A model generated the notes under the pieces. That model was not told where the DNA came from. It was given only the letters and a program-made list of their open reading frames with translations, and made no database searches. A stretch of DNA of 64,000 nucleotides, from positions 23,938,755 through 24,002,754 of the forward strand of contig OY855903.1 of the NCBI GenBank assembly GCA_963693305.1. Direction: 5' to 3'. A program made the position numbers and the translations under genes. Below, one piece after another: positions 25,401-31,800 of the stretch (positions are counted from its first letter, which is position 1; each line of letters begins with the position of its first letter). Source of the DNA: Meandrina meandrites. Taxonomy: Eukaryota > Cnidaria > Anthozoa > Scleractinia > Meandrinidae.

Positions 25401-28400
25401 CTCGCACTTCTCAAGTGTTCTTAAAAATTCCCAAGTGCTTATATAACTCAACAATGCACGAGGACAAGTTCTTTATTTCTTTTATAAAATGTTAAAGAAA
25501 TTGCGCGCGCAAAACTTGTGACGTAAGCAGCGTGCATTATAACTCCATAAAGCACGCGCGTGACGTAAGCAGCGTTCTTTATGGAACTATAATGAACTCG
25601 AACTGGCCAATCACAGCGCGTGCAATTTCTCGATGATTTTATTATAACTTATAATGTATCTAATTACCTGAGACCCAACATGTATCATGACTGCTGTTAA
25701 CCAAGGTCGATTAATATACCAGCTGATTATTTCTTCTCTTGTTGAATCTGTTAGCTAATCAAAAAACACTTTTTTTAAAAAAGACAAAGATTGGTTGATT
25801 GATTTCTAATACTAAGCTGTCTGAGCACAGTTCAAAATTGAAACCACTTTAATTTTAATGTTTTATAGTAACGTACCATATTTATTTGATTGAGCACTGT
25901 GGCACTCTTTAAGGTGATTCCTCAGTATTGCATTGTGCATTTCTACTGCCCAGAATAAGTATGCGCACATGAACAAAATGGCTTTTTTCTATACGGCTCA
26001 GCTCACATGAGAGACAAATTGTTGTTTTCCCGTTAACAAGCATGGTGACCTATATTTTTTATTGCATAATTTTGGTGTAAAAATTGTCCTCTTTCAGTTT
26101 GACCGGAGGGGAAACAAGATATATGCTGAATGTAAAATGACTCGAGGATGCAAATTATGACCTCGAAAACAGCGACTTGAGGAACGTTTTGATCCGATCT
26201 TCTTTGGATTTGTGTGATTTTTCCCATAAGTTATATAAAACATTGTTCCTTGAGCTATTGAGTTTTTCTTAAGTATCACTTTAATAAACTTTGCGTCCGG
26301 CTACCTCAAAACTGAAAAACATTTTATCCACAAGAATAAATTTCTGAGGCTGGTTTAGACTGAGTTGTATTGTACTTGCTTTTTCAGTTTAACTCCTCAC
26401 ACAACTAAATATACTGGTAGGCTGACAATGCTTTGAATAAGTGCCACATTTTTGAGGCTGGCACCCATAAATATTTTTGCTCTTATATTCGGCACTCATT
26501 TGGGGAAGGCACTTAATCAAGTGAATATGGTACTTTAATGTTTAACAATAAAAAACTGAATTAATGCTGTCTCAAATAATGTTGTACATCATATACATGT
26601 TCATACACTTACTTGGACTCCAAACTTTGAATCAGGGGTACATACACTGTAAGTAAGAATTAAACAGCCAAAACATTAAAACAGTTTGATGAAGTTACAC
26701 TCTGCGGTCTGATGAAATACCAACTCTATTAGTAAACAATTTACAGTCCAGAGGCTGTTCTCTATTTGATATACTGTGTGCCATGTAGTTCAGATTTATA
26801 ATAACAATATAATATTGCAACTACTGCATACATGTAATTCATGAAAGAAAATAAACAAGAATGAAACCAACAGGGAAATTTTTTTCATCACAGAACTCAT
26901 GCATGTCTGTTTGCTTTTATATACACTGTACCTGTAAATCTGATACAGTATATTCACGTATGGCAACGCATTTTGTATTCATATGATTTTATGAATAAAA
27001 TAAATAAATTAAAATAAAAAATACAATAAATTAATTAAAAATTATAATTTAAAATTACAACATAACTTAATTTCAGCTAGTTCACAGGATAATTTTACAT
27101 GTAATTATTGAATGTGAGTTATTTGTGTTTTGTATTTTGTCCAAAAGTATATAATTTCTTACTGATACATGTGGTATAATTCTCACCTCAAAGCTTGAAT
27201 GTCACCAACCCCAATAATAGGATTCAATCTGATGCCAACTGTTGACTTTCTATGCCTGTATATGTGATGTGTATCAGAGAGGATTAAGGCCTACGTTAGT
27301 AAAGTTTATAATTATAATAACTTAAATTATTACTGTTGCTAGGGAAGGTCAGGATTTGAAAATAATATTGAGTATTTTGTCCATAGCTCTGTGAATCATC
27401 CCAATTTTTTGGATACTCCCAAAAATCCCTGGTAAAATCGATCTATCTCCCATCCTCCCCCCTCTGACAACCCTCCTAGTTTATTTTTTTCAAGTTTGGT
27501 CACCAGTGAAAAATTTTAGTCGCTAAATTAAGCTCACGCTTTCAATTCTCCTTCTCAGTTTTAGTTGCCAGACTGGCGACTTTGGTTGCAATTTAGTCGC
27601 CAGCTCAAAAATTTTAGTCGCCATGGCAACTAAAATGGTCTTCACTTGGAGGGTTGTCTGACAAACTAAATTCCTAAAGTCAACCTAAAATAAAAAAACT
27701 TTTTTTGTACTTCCCCATCACCATTATATCATAAAATAATCTGGAGTACCCCCACAACTGGGGCATATGTTAAACTATGAAGATCACATTTTTTCTATGC
27801 ATGCATCTTTACAGTGAGACTACTTGAACCTGGCCACTTGGAAGGGAATGACAATAATTGCAATTAATAATTAATTATTCATTTTGTTCTCAAGAACAGG
27901 ATCTGCAGAAAAATATACAGCATAGAGTAGTCGATTAACAAAATTATGTACTAAGTAAACAGACCTTTATGTGCATTCACTTAGTTTCATATTTTACACT
28001 GCAGTTGCATGTGTCTGGATTATTTTACACGGTAGAACCCCTATTTAGCTGCACTGTCGCTACAAGATTCCATTTAGCCATGGGTGAGGCCCTGCCAGGG
28101 TAAATTCCGACAAATGACATGGGCCAAAAAGTAGCGACAGCGCTCAAACGAAATAGCGACAAACGACTGACGAAGACAAATGTATGTCGGTAAATTTCCG
28201 ACAGTGTTGTGCAGCCTTGACAAAATGCCGACACAAGACATTTTAAAATTCCGACAAGCGACCTGGGACACCCCCCTGGCAGGGCCTCATGGGTCTGTAA
28301 ATATGGTAAGTACATGCATACATGTATGGTAAGTGACACACTTGGCTTCTGCCTCGTGTACCACGTTTTTGTTCTTACCACGTTTTGACATTGTCTGCGA

Positions 28401-31400
28401 TCCATAACTGAACAGACACACAGCAAAATGGAATCTTTTTGTTAAATAGAAACAAAAATCTAATATCATTTTTGTCGCAAATAAAGTAATAAACTTGACT
28501 TACCCAAGATCCTTTACAATTTCTGTTATTATCTCAAGTTCTTGATAATTGTCAACATTTATGAGAATCCCTTTTTCTAAGGCAAACTCTACAACAATAC
28601 AGAAAAGTCAATAATTTTATATGCTTGACGGTATAATGTGTTGTAAAAAATGTAGAGCACCTACAGCCTTCAGTAAAAGAGGAGCAAGTGCTGTGTAGGT
28701 AGACTTACTTAATTCTGGCATTGTTTTCACTGGTGAGTCAAACACTATTTTTTCGGGAGGAAATCCAACTTCCAAGCCATGTAACACTTCGTTGATGGAA
28801 GCACATTCAATACCATGGCCCTATATTAAAAGATAAGAGACAGTCATCAATTTGCACACTTCCAGTTGTTCATAAAAAAAGATTTTCTTTTTGAATGAAA
28901 GAGTTTTACTTGCTGAAATCATTTAAATGTTTTTGGACATCCTCAGAGACCCAGGGGCAGCTTAGTTAGTTGGGGTGAAACGAAAGTACCATGCAGGTAG
29001 AATTTGGAGTGACAAGTTTACAAGAAGGGCAGTAAAGATCAAGCCCCTGACCATGAAAACGATCTCTCCAGACCATTTCCAAATGGCTCTAAAGATGCTG
29101 AGCCTGGCTCATGATTGAGCAGAAAAAATCATTTGTGTTATTCTGCACAATCAGTGAACACTGTAACTTCGATTCAGAGTTCATACATGTACTTTTATTT
29201 TAAATTGACACCGGAGAGTTGAAAAAAGTCAGGAAATCATTTTGGATGTCAGAAAGAAAGATATTTCAAGATCTAAAAGGAAATTTTCATAATTTGGCTG
29301 ATCAGAAGTATTGTAAACAATGGCTTGTTTACCTATGCGATGCATTGGCAGCCATTGGGTCCTTGAAGCAAAAAAGGCATGCAGTATGGAAAAATTCCAG
29401 CTGGCCAAATATACGAAAAGAAAAAAATTGCAATGGGCCATTAATGTGAGCTTGTAGGTGGGTTAAAAGTATTGAAAGTACTGGATTAATATACTGTTTA
29501 AAAATCTTTTATTGGTGGGTTTTCACAGCAAGGACCCATTCTTTTGTGCAGATTTAAGTTAATTCAACCAGAATTCAACTGGAAGCTGTCTGCAGCTTTT
29601 GAACAGATAATAACTGCAAGAAAGAATGAGAATTTATTCATACTGGTCACATTGTTTTAGCTCCTTGCTGTGATTGAGAGGTGAGGGGGAAGGGGGAGAG
29701 GGGGCGGGGAGGTACTTACTGGATTAACAATGCTTGTCAATCGAGTCATTTTACAGTATATCTACTCTAGATACTGCAAAATGCAATTTACCTTGTCTAG
29801 CACAATCTTCAACATAGCTGAAACTGGGTTTGCCTTTATTGCTACTGCATGAAGAAAATCTGGGAGAAAAAAAAAGTATAACAAATTTTAATTAATCCAC
29901 TCACCCTGCTCCGAGATCTGTATGCCCAAGTGGAAACAAACCATCACAGTAGCATTTGTGTTTTGAAAGTTCTCAAATTAAATGGCATGCACCTAAGGTA
30001 ATTTTATAATAATATTGCCACCTCTCCCTTTTGTGAGTGAATCAGCAGAGCTCTATTTTTAACTTCATTCTGAGGATTGAGAGGAGGTGTCTTGATGCAA
30101 AAATATCGATGGTCTCCCAGATTTCCCTTTTTTAGGTTGGCATCTCTGAATAAGGGCTTTTGTTCGGGACCTTTCAAAACAATACTTGTACTCACACAGC
30201 CCGAGATGCACTCCTGTTACAATTTCTTATAATTTCTACAAGCTCACTCCATTAGTCAAGCTAGTATACGCTTTAACACCCTTTATTGTTTTGTGTTTAC
30301 ATTAATATCTTTAATAGTTTATCGTTTTCACTTTTTCTATACTTGGAACATTTTTGAACAACAACAAATTTACTTTGATCATCAACACCTTTCTTGCCAA
30401 GATCTCCCGTAAGGAGTGGCCTTGGGTGAAAAAATATCTGAAGGATAATAAACAGACTAACCTCTTTTTGCATAGCCTCACAAATGTGCAGACATATTTT
30501 GTCCTTGGACGTTTAATTTCTGGCCCTGTTGTACAGTTCATTTCTTGAACGGCAAGTATTTCTTTGCAGGTTGCAGGTTGAAAACACGAATAAACCCCAT
30601 TAAAGGCTAACCGCAAGCAATCTGAACTAATTTAGGCTAACCGGAGTGCTGTTCATTTTTCAGCCTGCAACCTGAAAAAAATACCTGCTCTTGCTTCTCG
30701 GAATAAAGTCTGCGTACAAATTTGGTGTATACGTTGTGGTTTAATTTATCTTTGGTTTAAATTTTTTCAAACCAGTTTGATTTTTAATTTTCATTGTCTT
30801 ACATTCATTATTATAAATTATGTGAAACAAAGGGAAATAAAAATTAAACTGGTTTGAAAAATTTTAAACCAGATAGACAAAGTTAAACCACTGCCACTGT
30901 ATGTTGTGGTTCAATTTTATCCTAGGTTCAAATTTTATTTTCCTTTGTCTTTAACTCATTATCATACATTGCCATTCCCAAAAACAAAGGAAAATAAAAT
31001 TTGAACCAAGGATAAAATTGAACCACAACATATATATTTTGCGTGTTCTCGGAATAAAACATTGCGTATTTTGGTGCCAAATGGAGGTTATTGTTTATTT
31101 AACTTACCTTTATTCTTACTGCCATAAACAAAAAGGCTAAACAGCTTAAAAACAACAAGCTTATAACCGATAAATCTTACTGCTACATTTAAATTACCTT
31201 TTCCAAATGCGTCCTTTGCTCTATCGAGTCCAGCTTCAAACTCGTCGAGATCGTAAAAAAGTGCTGCATGCCTTGGACTTCCCGGCTCATAAACAAGAGA
31301 AGGAGAGCCTAAAATTCCATCAGATATGGCTGCTCTTAGAGCTTTACCAGCTGTTTTCCCCGACATATTTCTTACGTGACCACAGGCCACAGCAGATTGT

Positions 31401-31438
31401 GAAAATGCCGGTTGGACACACGAAAACACTTCATGCAT
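2071..31438 (-). CDS. PLP-dependent decarboxylase, diaminopimelate decarboxylase-like, 18 exons
   Basis: Fold-type III (alanine racemase/ornithine decarboxylase-like) amino-acid decarboxylase, 474 aa once exons are joined. Coding exons, 5' to 3': 31198-31438, 29792-29859, 28709-28820, 28504-28588, 27187-27255, 26613-26646, 25668-25754, 24244-24300, 23483-23545, 22259-22318, 20497-20577, 19555-19635, 4578-4673, 4007-4081, 3652-3748, 3501-3547, 2743-2782, 2071-2102. Every junction has AG/GT sites and the frame stays open throughout. Visible motifs: HAVAIKANP (PLP lysine about K89), MIHVGSQ (about H228), MDIGGGL (266-271), EFGQ (311-314, where the family usually has EPGR/EFGR), GPLCFSGD (Cys about 389) and [12 protein letters not shown] (424-435 region, where the family usually has GAY). 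Length suits the family (about 420-480 aa). In bacteria the relatives make lysine from meso-diaminopimelate; animals lack that route, so the substrate is unknown. The start is the first Met of exon 1; Met25 is an alternative. Intron 12 carries the palindromic element at 6246-19428. Confidence 0.9.
2243..2368. mobile_element. 126-bp MITE with AGACTGC ends
   Basis: AGACTGCGAGCAGTCTCTCTTTTGC at the left and GCAAAAGAGAGACTGCTTGCAGTCT at the right; the terminus itself is a small palindrome (GACTGC.AGCAGTC). Lies in the last intron of the decarboxylase gene. A similar terminus (gactgcatgcagtct) is at 23410-23424. Confidence 0.65.
2403..2640 (-). repeat. tRNA-derived SINE, copy A
   Basis: The minus-strand head has a tRNA-like B box (ggttcaagc), followed by 'ttcttggacacgggac', 'gcctcttctcaccc' and a tail with 'ggagtagaaatactcctagtcgctt'. 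The same arrangement recurs at 2960, 5480 and 25008. Confidence 0.6.
2960..3190 (-). repeat. tRNA-derived SINE, copy B
   Basis: Same family: gctagtccatcg, ccttgcccaagaacaaaacacagtgaccctggccaggactcaaacctgg on the plus strand, with C-rich expansion in the middle. Confidence 0.6.
4326..4397 (+). repeat. (TTA)n microsatellite
   Basis: About 24 uninterrupted trinucleotide units, following a short 'gttgataccagtcctgcgactgaaggggtcaccctgttt' block that looks like a repeat tail. Confidence 0.95.
5480..5690 (-). repeat. tRNA-derived SINE, degenerate copy
   Basis: Only pieces match (ggatgctagtccat, gagggctcaaacttg, aaagtccaatgcaca), so this is an old copy. Confidence 0.4.
6240..6245. repeat. target-site duplication, left (GTTGTT)
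   Basis: Six bases directly outside the AGTAGT terminus, identical and in the same orientation as 19429-19434. Confidence 0.85.
6381..6706. repeat. subterminal direct repeats in the left end
   Basis: Two related units of about 68 bp, 6381-6448 and 6640-6706, share gtgtgaatgg..gc(a)aaagcg and acattattgtg-aaatgtttt. They lie 135 and 394 bp from the terminus; mirrored copies are at 19226-19293 and 18968-19034. Subterminal repeats are often recognition sites for an element's recombinase (inference). A YY1-like CAAGATGGCGAC lies at about 6347. Confidence 0.7.
6793..7599 (-). CDS. element protein with DEP/winged-helix-like region and C-terminal zinc-binding cysteines (left copy)
   Basis: A long ORF (268 codons) running outward toward the element end. 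It has no ATG at its upstream limit; the frame opens after a TGA about 36 bases further up, and the first in-frame Met lies in [12 protein letters not shown], so an upstream spliced exon or that Met is the start. The middle (about residues 125-190) has the pattern [19 protein letters not shown]...[13 protein letters not shown], resembling the DEP/winged-helix region of fungal RGS proteins (weak, by eye). The C-terminus has CINPNC and CGKC, a probable zinc ribbon. AATAAA (minus) at 6700-6705 follows the stop. Nearly identical to 18075-18881. Function unknown; a regulator is possible. Confidence 0.7.
   Translation of the reverse strand: MFWWGGDILVPASYNISKYLMVEDTCFPPSYTPIDMQARLVDWGKFAIRYNPYLKLDSLDEQTVEVVLVRQSIHVAPHARLTLAFMETRFPQVIELLKRSYKPSEHFQGKTLKLCTHPYNRISDGYSRNPYMLSTEYAASMIKYLVENDIVMIEGQEFTSNHSVVENRSHFYSVTTKGRKMLCEGIGRIAKFDCSKKREHYTLFISKFFTGRGWNDKCINPNCLNKVIRDNEYASIHDFGLDREEAFNNGFSICGKCARDKSFDQKST
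7620..7960. repeat. degenerate ~155-bp tandem duplication with iterated GATTTATCCGAC (left)
   Basis: Two imperfect units (about 7626-7788 and 7790-7945) share ttattcggcagtatgctg, ttttgattgacagt and ttgatttatccgac. On the minus strand the unit reads as broken LLSDKSK/ILPNKL-like peptides with stops, so it may be decayed coding sequence. It separates the outward ORF at 6793-7599 from the inward gene starting at 8085. Mirror copy at 17714-18054. Confidence 0.6.
8085..8442 (+). pseudogene. inward-facing element gene broken by a frame shift (left copy)
   Basis: An ATG at 8085 opens a 36-codon frame ([10 protein letters not shown]...) that stops at a TGA after MWLDLLM. The next frame continues at once with about 80 codons ([20 protein letters not shown]...) into the AGAGC tract. 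A single-base frame change separates the two, and both arms have it, so it predates arm duplication or is bridged in expression. It is the only gene in the arm facing the palindrome centre. No family recognised. Confidence 0.5.
8396..8687 (+). repeat. AGAGC-rich pentanucleotide tract (left)
   Basis: About 290 bp of imperfect (AGAGC)n with tgagc, cagatcag and accag variants. The same motif theme recurs at the end of the small coiled-coil ORF (10704-10740), hinting that the tract spread within the element. Confidence 0.95.
9457..9759 (-). CDS. unknown element ORF, possible 3' exon (left copy)
   Basis: A 100-codon open stretch without ATG at its upstream end (it begins with TTG), ending ...[10 protein letters not shown], followed directly by an AATAAA at 9447-9452 (minus). 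The poly(A) signal next to the stop suggests a terminal exon. No family recognised. Identical by eye to 15905-16207. Confidence 0.4.
   Translation of the reverse strand: MKLWVTKRYSLYADNGHQTASSLQNKIYTRSIQMLLRMKGIELGRSQVDRIHAPMTETSAKTTFLKITNTFNSNHPSVITIRCYDTNTCIKHKITFIDAL
10503..10694 (-). CDS. small cysteine protein of the element (left copy, intact)
   Basis: A 63-aa ORF with a true ATG, starting [12 protein letters not shown], with CNQC near the C-terminus and a charged tail. It begins 9 bp after the stop of the coiled-coil ORF upstream. Function unknown. The copies at 14966 and 13303 carry frame-shifting length changes. Confidence 0.5.
   Translation of the reverse strand: MESADLTEFLSLRCCDYMISLIYEIQNESFAKIENPIKFKACNQCQANNEYEGELKRRETIFN
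10704..11033 (-). pseudogene. coiled-coil/zinc-ribbon element protein with an early in-frame stop (left copy)
   Basis: An ATG (MGEVI) is followed by TGA and then 103 open codons in the same frame: a heptad-like charged helix ([17 protein letters not shown]...), CNDC and CKDC about 15 residues apart, and a second helix ending in [11 protein letters not shown] made from the AGAGC-type repeat. Without the TGA it would be a coiled-coil/Cys4/coiled-coil protein. Both arms share the TGA, so either the start is elsewhere (an exon; a good acceptor tttttccag lies just upstream) or the gene died before duplication. Confidence 0.5.
11717..12463 (-). CDS. acidic C2H2 zinc-finger protein of the element
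   Basis: From the ATG in [12 protein letters not shown] the protein has 248 aa; the frame is open 29 codons further up without another ATG. Residues 4-27 are a classical C2H2 finger (CQFC...HEKQGCH). Residues about 55-115 are a long Asp/Glu/Ser run. The rest is basic-hydrophobic and helical ([19 protein letters not shown]) and ends [10 protein letters not shown]. It could bind DNA or act like an acidic histone or polymerase cofactor; no homologue recognised. The 5' 200 bp lie in the loop and exist once only; the rest is duplicated at 13397-13943. Confidence 0.65.
   Translation of the reverse strand: MGHLCQFCQRSFSRRYNRDRHEKQGCHKRLEQQQVEMDSEYAMSEGSPATVVQGKPGEEYEDNLSQDEEEQDEEYDDEDTDDESENNEDEDHSDDDNEITTTDDENDDIDPWDKLREEAIIDLSSCWEDQVEQYVTQGLSKEDAEFQTSTLLLPAYRKRLRFLYLRYLKWYHVLKTDPVHKKVMTTLRSFMDDDKMDFVEAAEAAINKRKYLLNKLIEHDDFSKQTLTKNDNDEILYHGRKRKYHEIH
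12865..13298. mobile_element. poly-G-ended MITE in the palindrome loop, 8-bp TSD
   Basis: Begins CCCGGGGG...GTACTCCCATA and ends with the inverted form TATGGGAGTAC...CCCCCGGG. Flanked by CAATGGAA at 12857-12864 and 13299-13306. The interior contains 'ccctatttaagg' repeats. An 8-bp duplication suggests a hAT-type source (inference). Confidence 0.8.
13300..13396 (+). repeat. third, displaced copy of the small cysteine-gene segment
   Basis: Matches 14965-15060 (and the reverse of 10600-10695) with about five differences including small deletions. It sits in the loop, in the same orientation as the right arm, and joins the right arm at 13397 at a short shared ttcgaa/ttgaa. Confidence 0.85.
13365..13943 (+). 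pseudogene. truncated copy of the acidic zinc-finger gene with a new 5' end
   Basis: The right arm keeps the acidic and C-terminal parts but lost the zinc finger. Instead a stray 90-bp segment from the small cysteine gene is joined in frame, giving a 192-codon ORF starting [15 protein letters not shown]. Changes relative to the left copy: Asp/Glu in the acid run, Thr to Met and Lys to Glu near [12 protein letters not shown]. Confidence 0.7.
14627..14956 (+). pseudogene. coiled-coil/zinc-ribbon element protein with an early in-frame stop (right copy)
   Basis: Mirror of 10704-11033 with the same TGA at 14642-14644. The last 69 residues from the internal Met are identical to the left copy. Confidence 0.5.
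14966..15161 (+). pseudogene. small cysteine protein of the element (right copy, frame-shifted)
   Basis: Same sequence as 10503-10694 but with four extra bases in the ctctctttc stretch near 14993, which moves the frame and brings an early stop. Confidence 0.6.
15905..16207 (+). CDS. unknown element ORF, possible 3' exon (right copy)
   Basis: Mirror of 9457-9759, same 100-residue reading. AATAAA at 16212-16217. Confidence 0.4.
   Translation: MKLWVTKRYSLYADNGHQTASSLQNKIYTRSIQMLLRMKGIELGRSQVDRIHAPMTETSAKTTFLKITNTFNSNHPSVITIRCYDTNTCIKHKITFIDAL
16978..17290 (-). repeat. AGAGC-rich pentanucleotide tract (right)
   Basis: Mirror of the left tract. The arm offset changes by 10 bp here, so the tract length differs by two pentamers. 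Confidence 0.95.
17232..17589 (-). pseudogene. inward-facing element gene broken by a frame shift (right copy)
   Basis: Mirror of 8085-8442 with the same frame break; one silent difference in codon 2 (GCA against GCG). The 3' part runs into the AGAGC tract. Confidence 0.5.
17714..18054. repeat. degenerate ~155-bp tandem duplication (right copy)
   Basis: Mirror of 7620-7960, with the same two units and GTCGGATAAATC motifs on this strand. Confidence 0.6.
18075..18881 (+). CDS. element protein with DEP/winged-helix-like region and C-terminal zinc-binding cysteines (right copy)
   Basis: Mirror copy of 6793-7599, open over the same 268 codons. I saw one amino-acid change: TTKGHK here against TTKGRK in the left copy. 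The poly(A) signal AATAAA is at 18969-18974. The upstream limit again lacks ATG (GTG at 18075), and a possible acceptor (tttaaag) precedes it at about 18050. Intact frames in both arms argue for recent duplication rather than selection on both. Confidence 0.7.
   Translation: MFWWGGDILVPASYNISKYLMVEDTCFPPSYTPIDMQARLVDWGKFAIRYNPYLKLDSLDEQTVEVVLVRQSIHVAPHARLTLAFMETRFPQVIELLKRSYKPSEHFQGKTLKLCTHPYNRISDGYSRNPYMLSTEYAASMIKYLVENDIVMIEGQEFTSNHSVVENRSHFYSVTTKGHKMLCEGIGRIAKFDCSKKREHYTLFISKFFTGRGWNDKCINPNCLNKVIRDNEYASIHDFGLDREEAFNNGFSICGKCARDKSFDQKST
19429..19434. repeat. target-site duplication, right (GTTGTT)
   Basis: Six bases directly after the ACTACT terminus, identical to 6240-6245. Confidence 0.85.
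20825..21651. mobile_element. ~830-bp TTAA-flanked inverted-repeat element
   Basis: Terminus AGTGCTACTATGATCAAA at the left and its reverse complement at the right, both bordered by TTAA. TTAA duplication is known for piggyBac and Kolobok transposons. No transposase ORF inside. Lies in intron 10 of the decarboxylase gene. Confidence 0.75.
22577..22835. repeat. poly-G-headed repeat, possible relative of the MITE family
   Basis: A G run followed by 'atagactccattatgaaacagacagggatgctc', ending near 'gagacaaccagcatccccgtag'. The two ends contain inverted gggatgct/agcatccc. Weak. Confidence 0.4.
22923..23276. repeat. inverted repeat with 36-base arms
   Basis: tgtcagcccagcaacggaga...attggccaat at 22923-22959 is repeated inverted at 23241-23276. 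Probably the ends of a further MITE, or two solo ends. Confidence 0.6.
24932..24960 (-). pseudogene. partial second copy of decarboxylase exon 7
   Basis: Twenty-nine bases match the 3' end of exon 7 (25668-25754) and its donor with one mismatch, coding MIHAGSQ then gtaaat. The match stops after atgact. It lies in intron 7, 730 bp downstream of the real exon. An AG just upstream would give a 26-nt exon that breaks the frame, so it is most likely a dead duplicate. Confidence 0.6.
25008..25275 (-). repeat. tRNA-derived SINE, copy C
   Basis: The best-preserved copy: 'aggagtatttctactcccccctggatggg', 'gcattaaatttgccagta', 'gagaggcactgtgagag' and 'cagccagggctcaaa' on the plus strand. All four copies lie in decarboxylase introns or its 3' part and have the same orientation as the gene. 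Confidence 0.65.
25290..25482. mobile_element. fold-back MITE in decarboxylase intron 7
   Basis: aaagaaataa...gcattgttgagttatataagcac pairs with the reverse at 25430-25482. A GC-rich centre with gaagcacgaggcgtagccgag separates the arms. Confidence 0.7.
28086..28288. mobile_element. GAGGCCCTGCCAGGG MITE, copy 1, 6-bp TSD
   Basis: A 15-bp inverted terminus GAGGCCCTGCCAGGG / CCCTGGCAGGGCCTC, flanked by ATGGGT on both sides (28080-28085, 28289-28294). The interior repeats 'ccgacaa' and 'gcgacaa' motifs. Lies in intron 4 of the decarboxylase gene. Confidence 0.85.
30736..30891. mobile_element. fold-back element, first of an adjacent pair
   Basis: gtggtttaa...ttggtttaaattttt pairs with the reverse at 30840-30891 over about 55 bases. 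In intron 1 of the decarboxylase gene. Confidence 0.7.
30903..31029. mobile_element. fold-back element, second of an adjacent pair
   Basis: gttgtggttcaattttatcc...ttttcctttg pairs with the near-perfect reverse ending at 31029. Related in sequence to the neighbour at 30736-30891 but better preserved (arms of about 50 bp). Confidence 0.8.
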
Positions 31439-31800
31439 GTTAATGTTAGTTATGGCCTTAGCAGCCTGGCCATTGCAAAGTGGTGGTGCGTGACGCGTGA
31501 CGCGTGACTATCATATGGCACCACACGTGAAAACTGCTCAAATATGGAGGTATATCTATGACAAAAATTCACTACTCAGTAGTTGAAATAAAACCATCGA
31601 AGTCATAAGTGCAACTATCCAAAACCAAATTTCAAAAAGCCGATTCTGAAAATAGCCATAGCGCAAAAAGGTATCATGCAAAACGGCATAACGCAAATGG
31701 GCATAACCCAGAACGTACGCGTTTATATGACAATTAAAATATCTTTTTAGGCTATTCAGTGTGATCAATTTATTTACATTTAACTTTTCACGCCCAGACG

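Noticed and set aside
25182..25454. 90-codon minus-strand ORF
   Set aside because: Covers the SINE and the fold-back MITE; no coding character.
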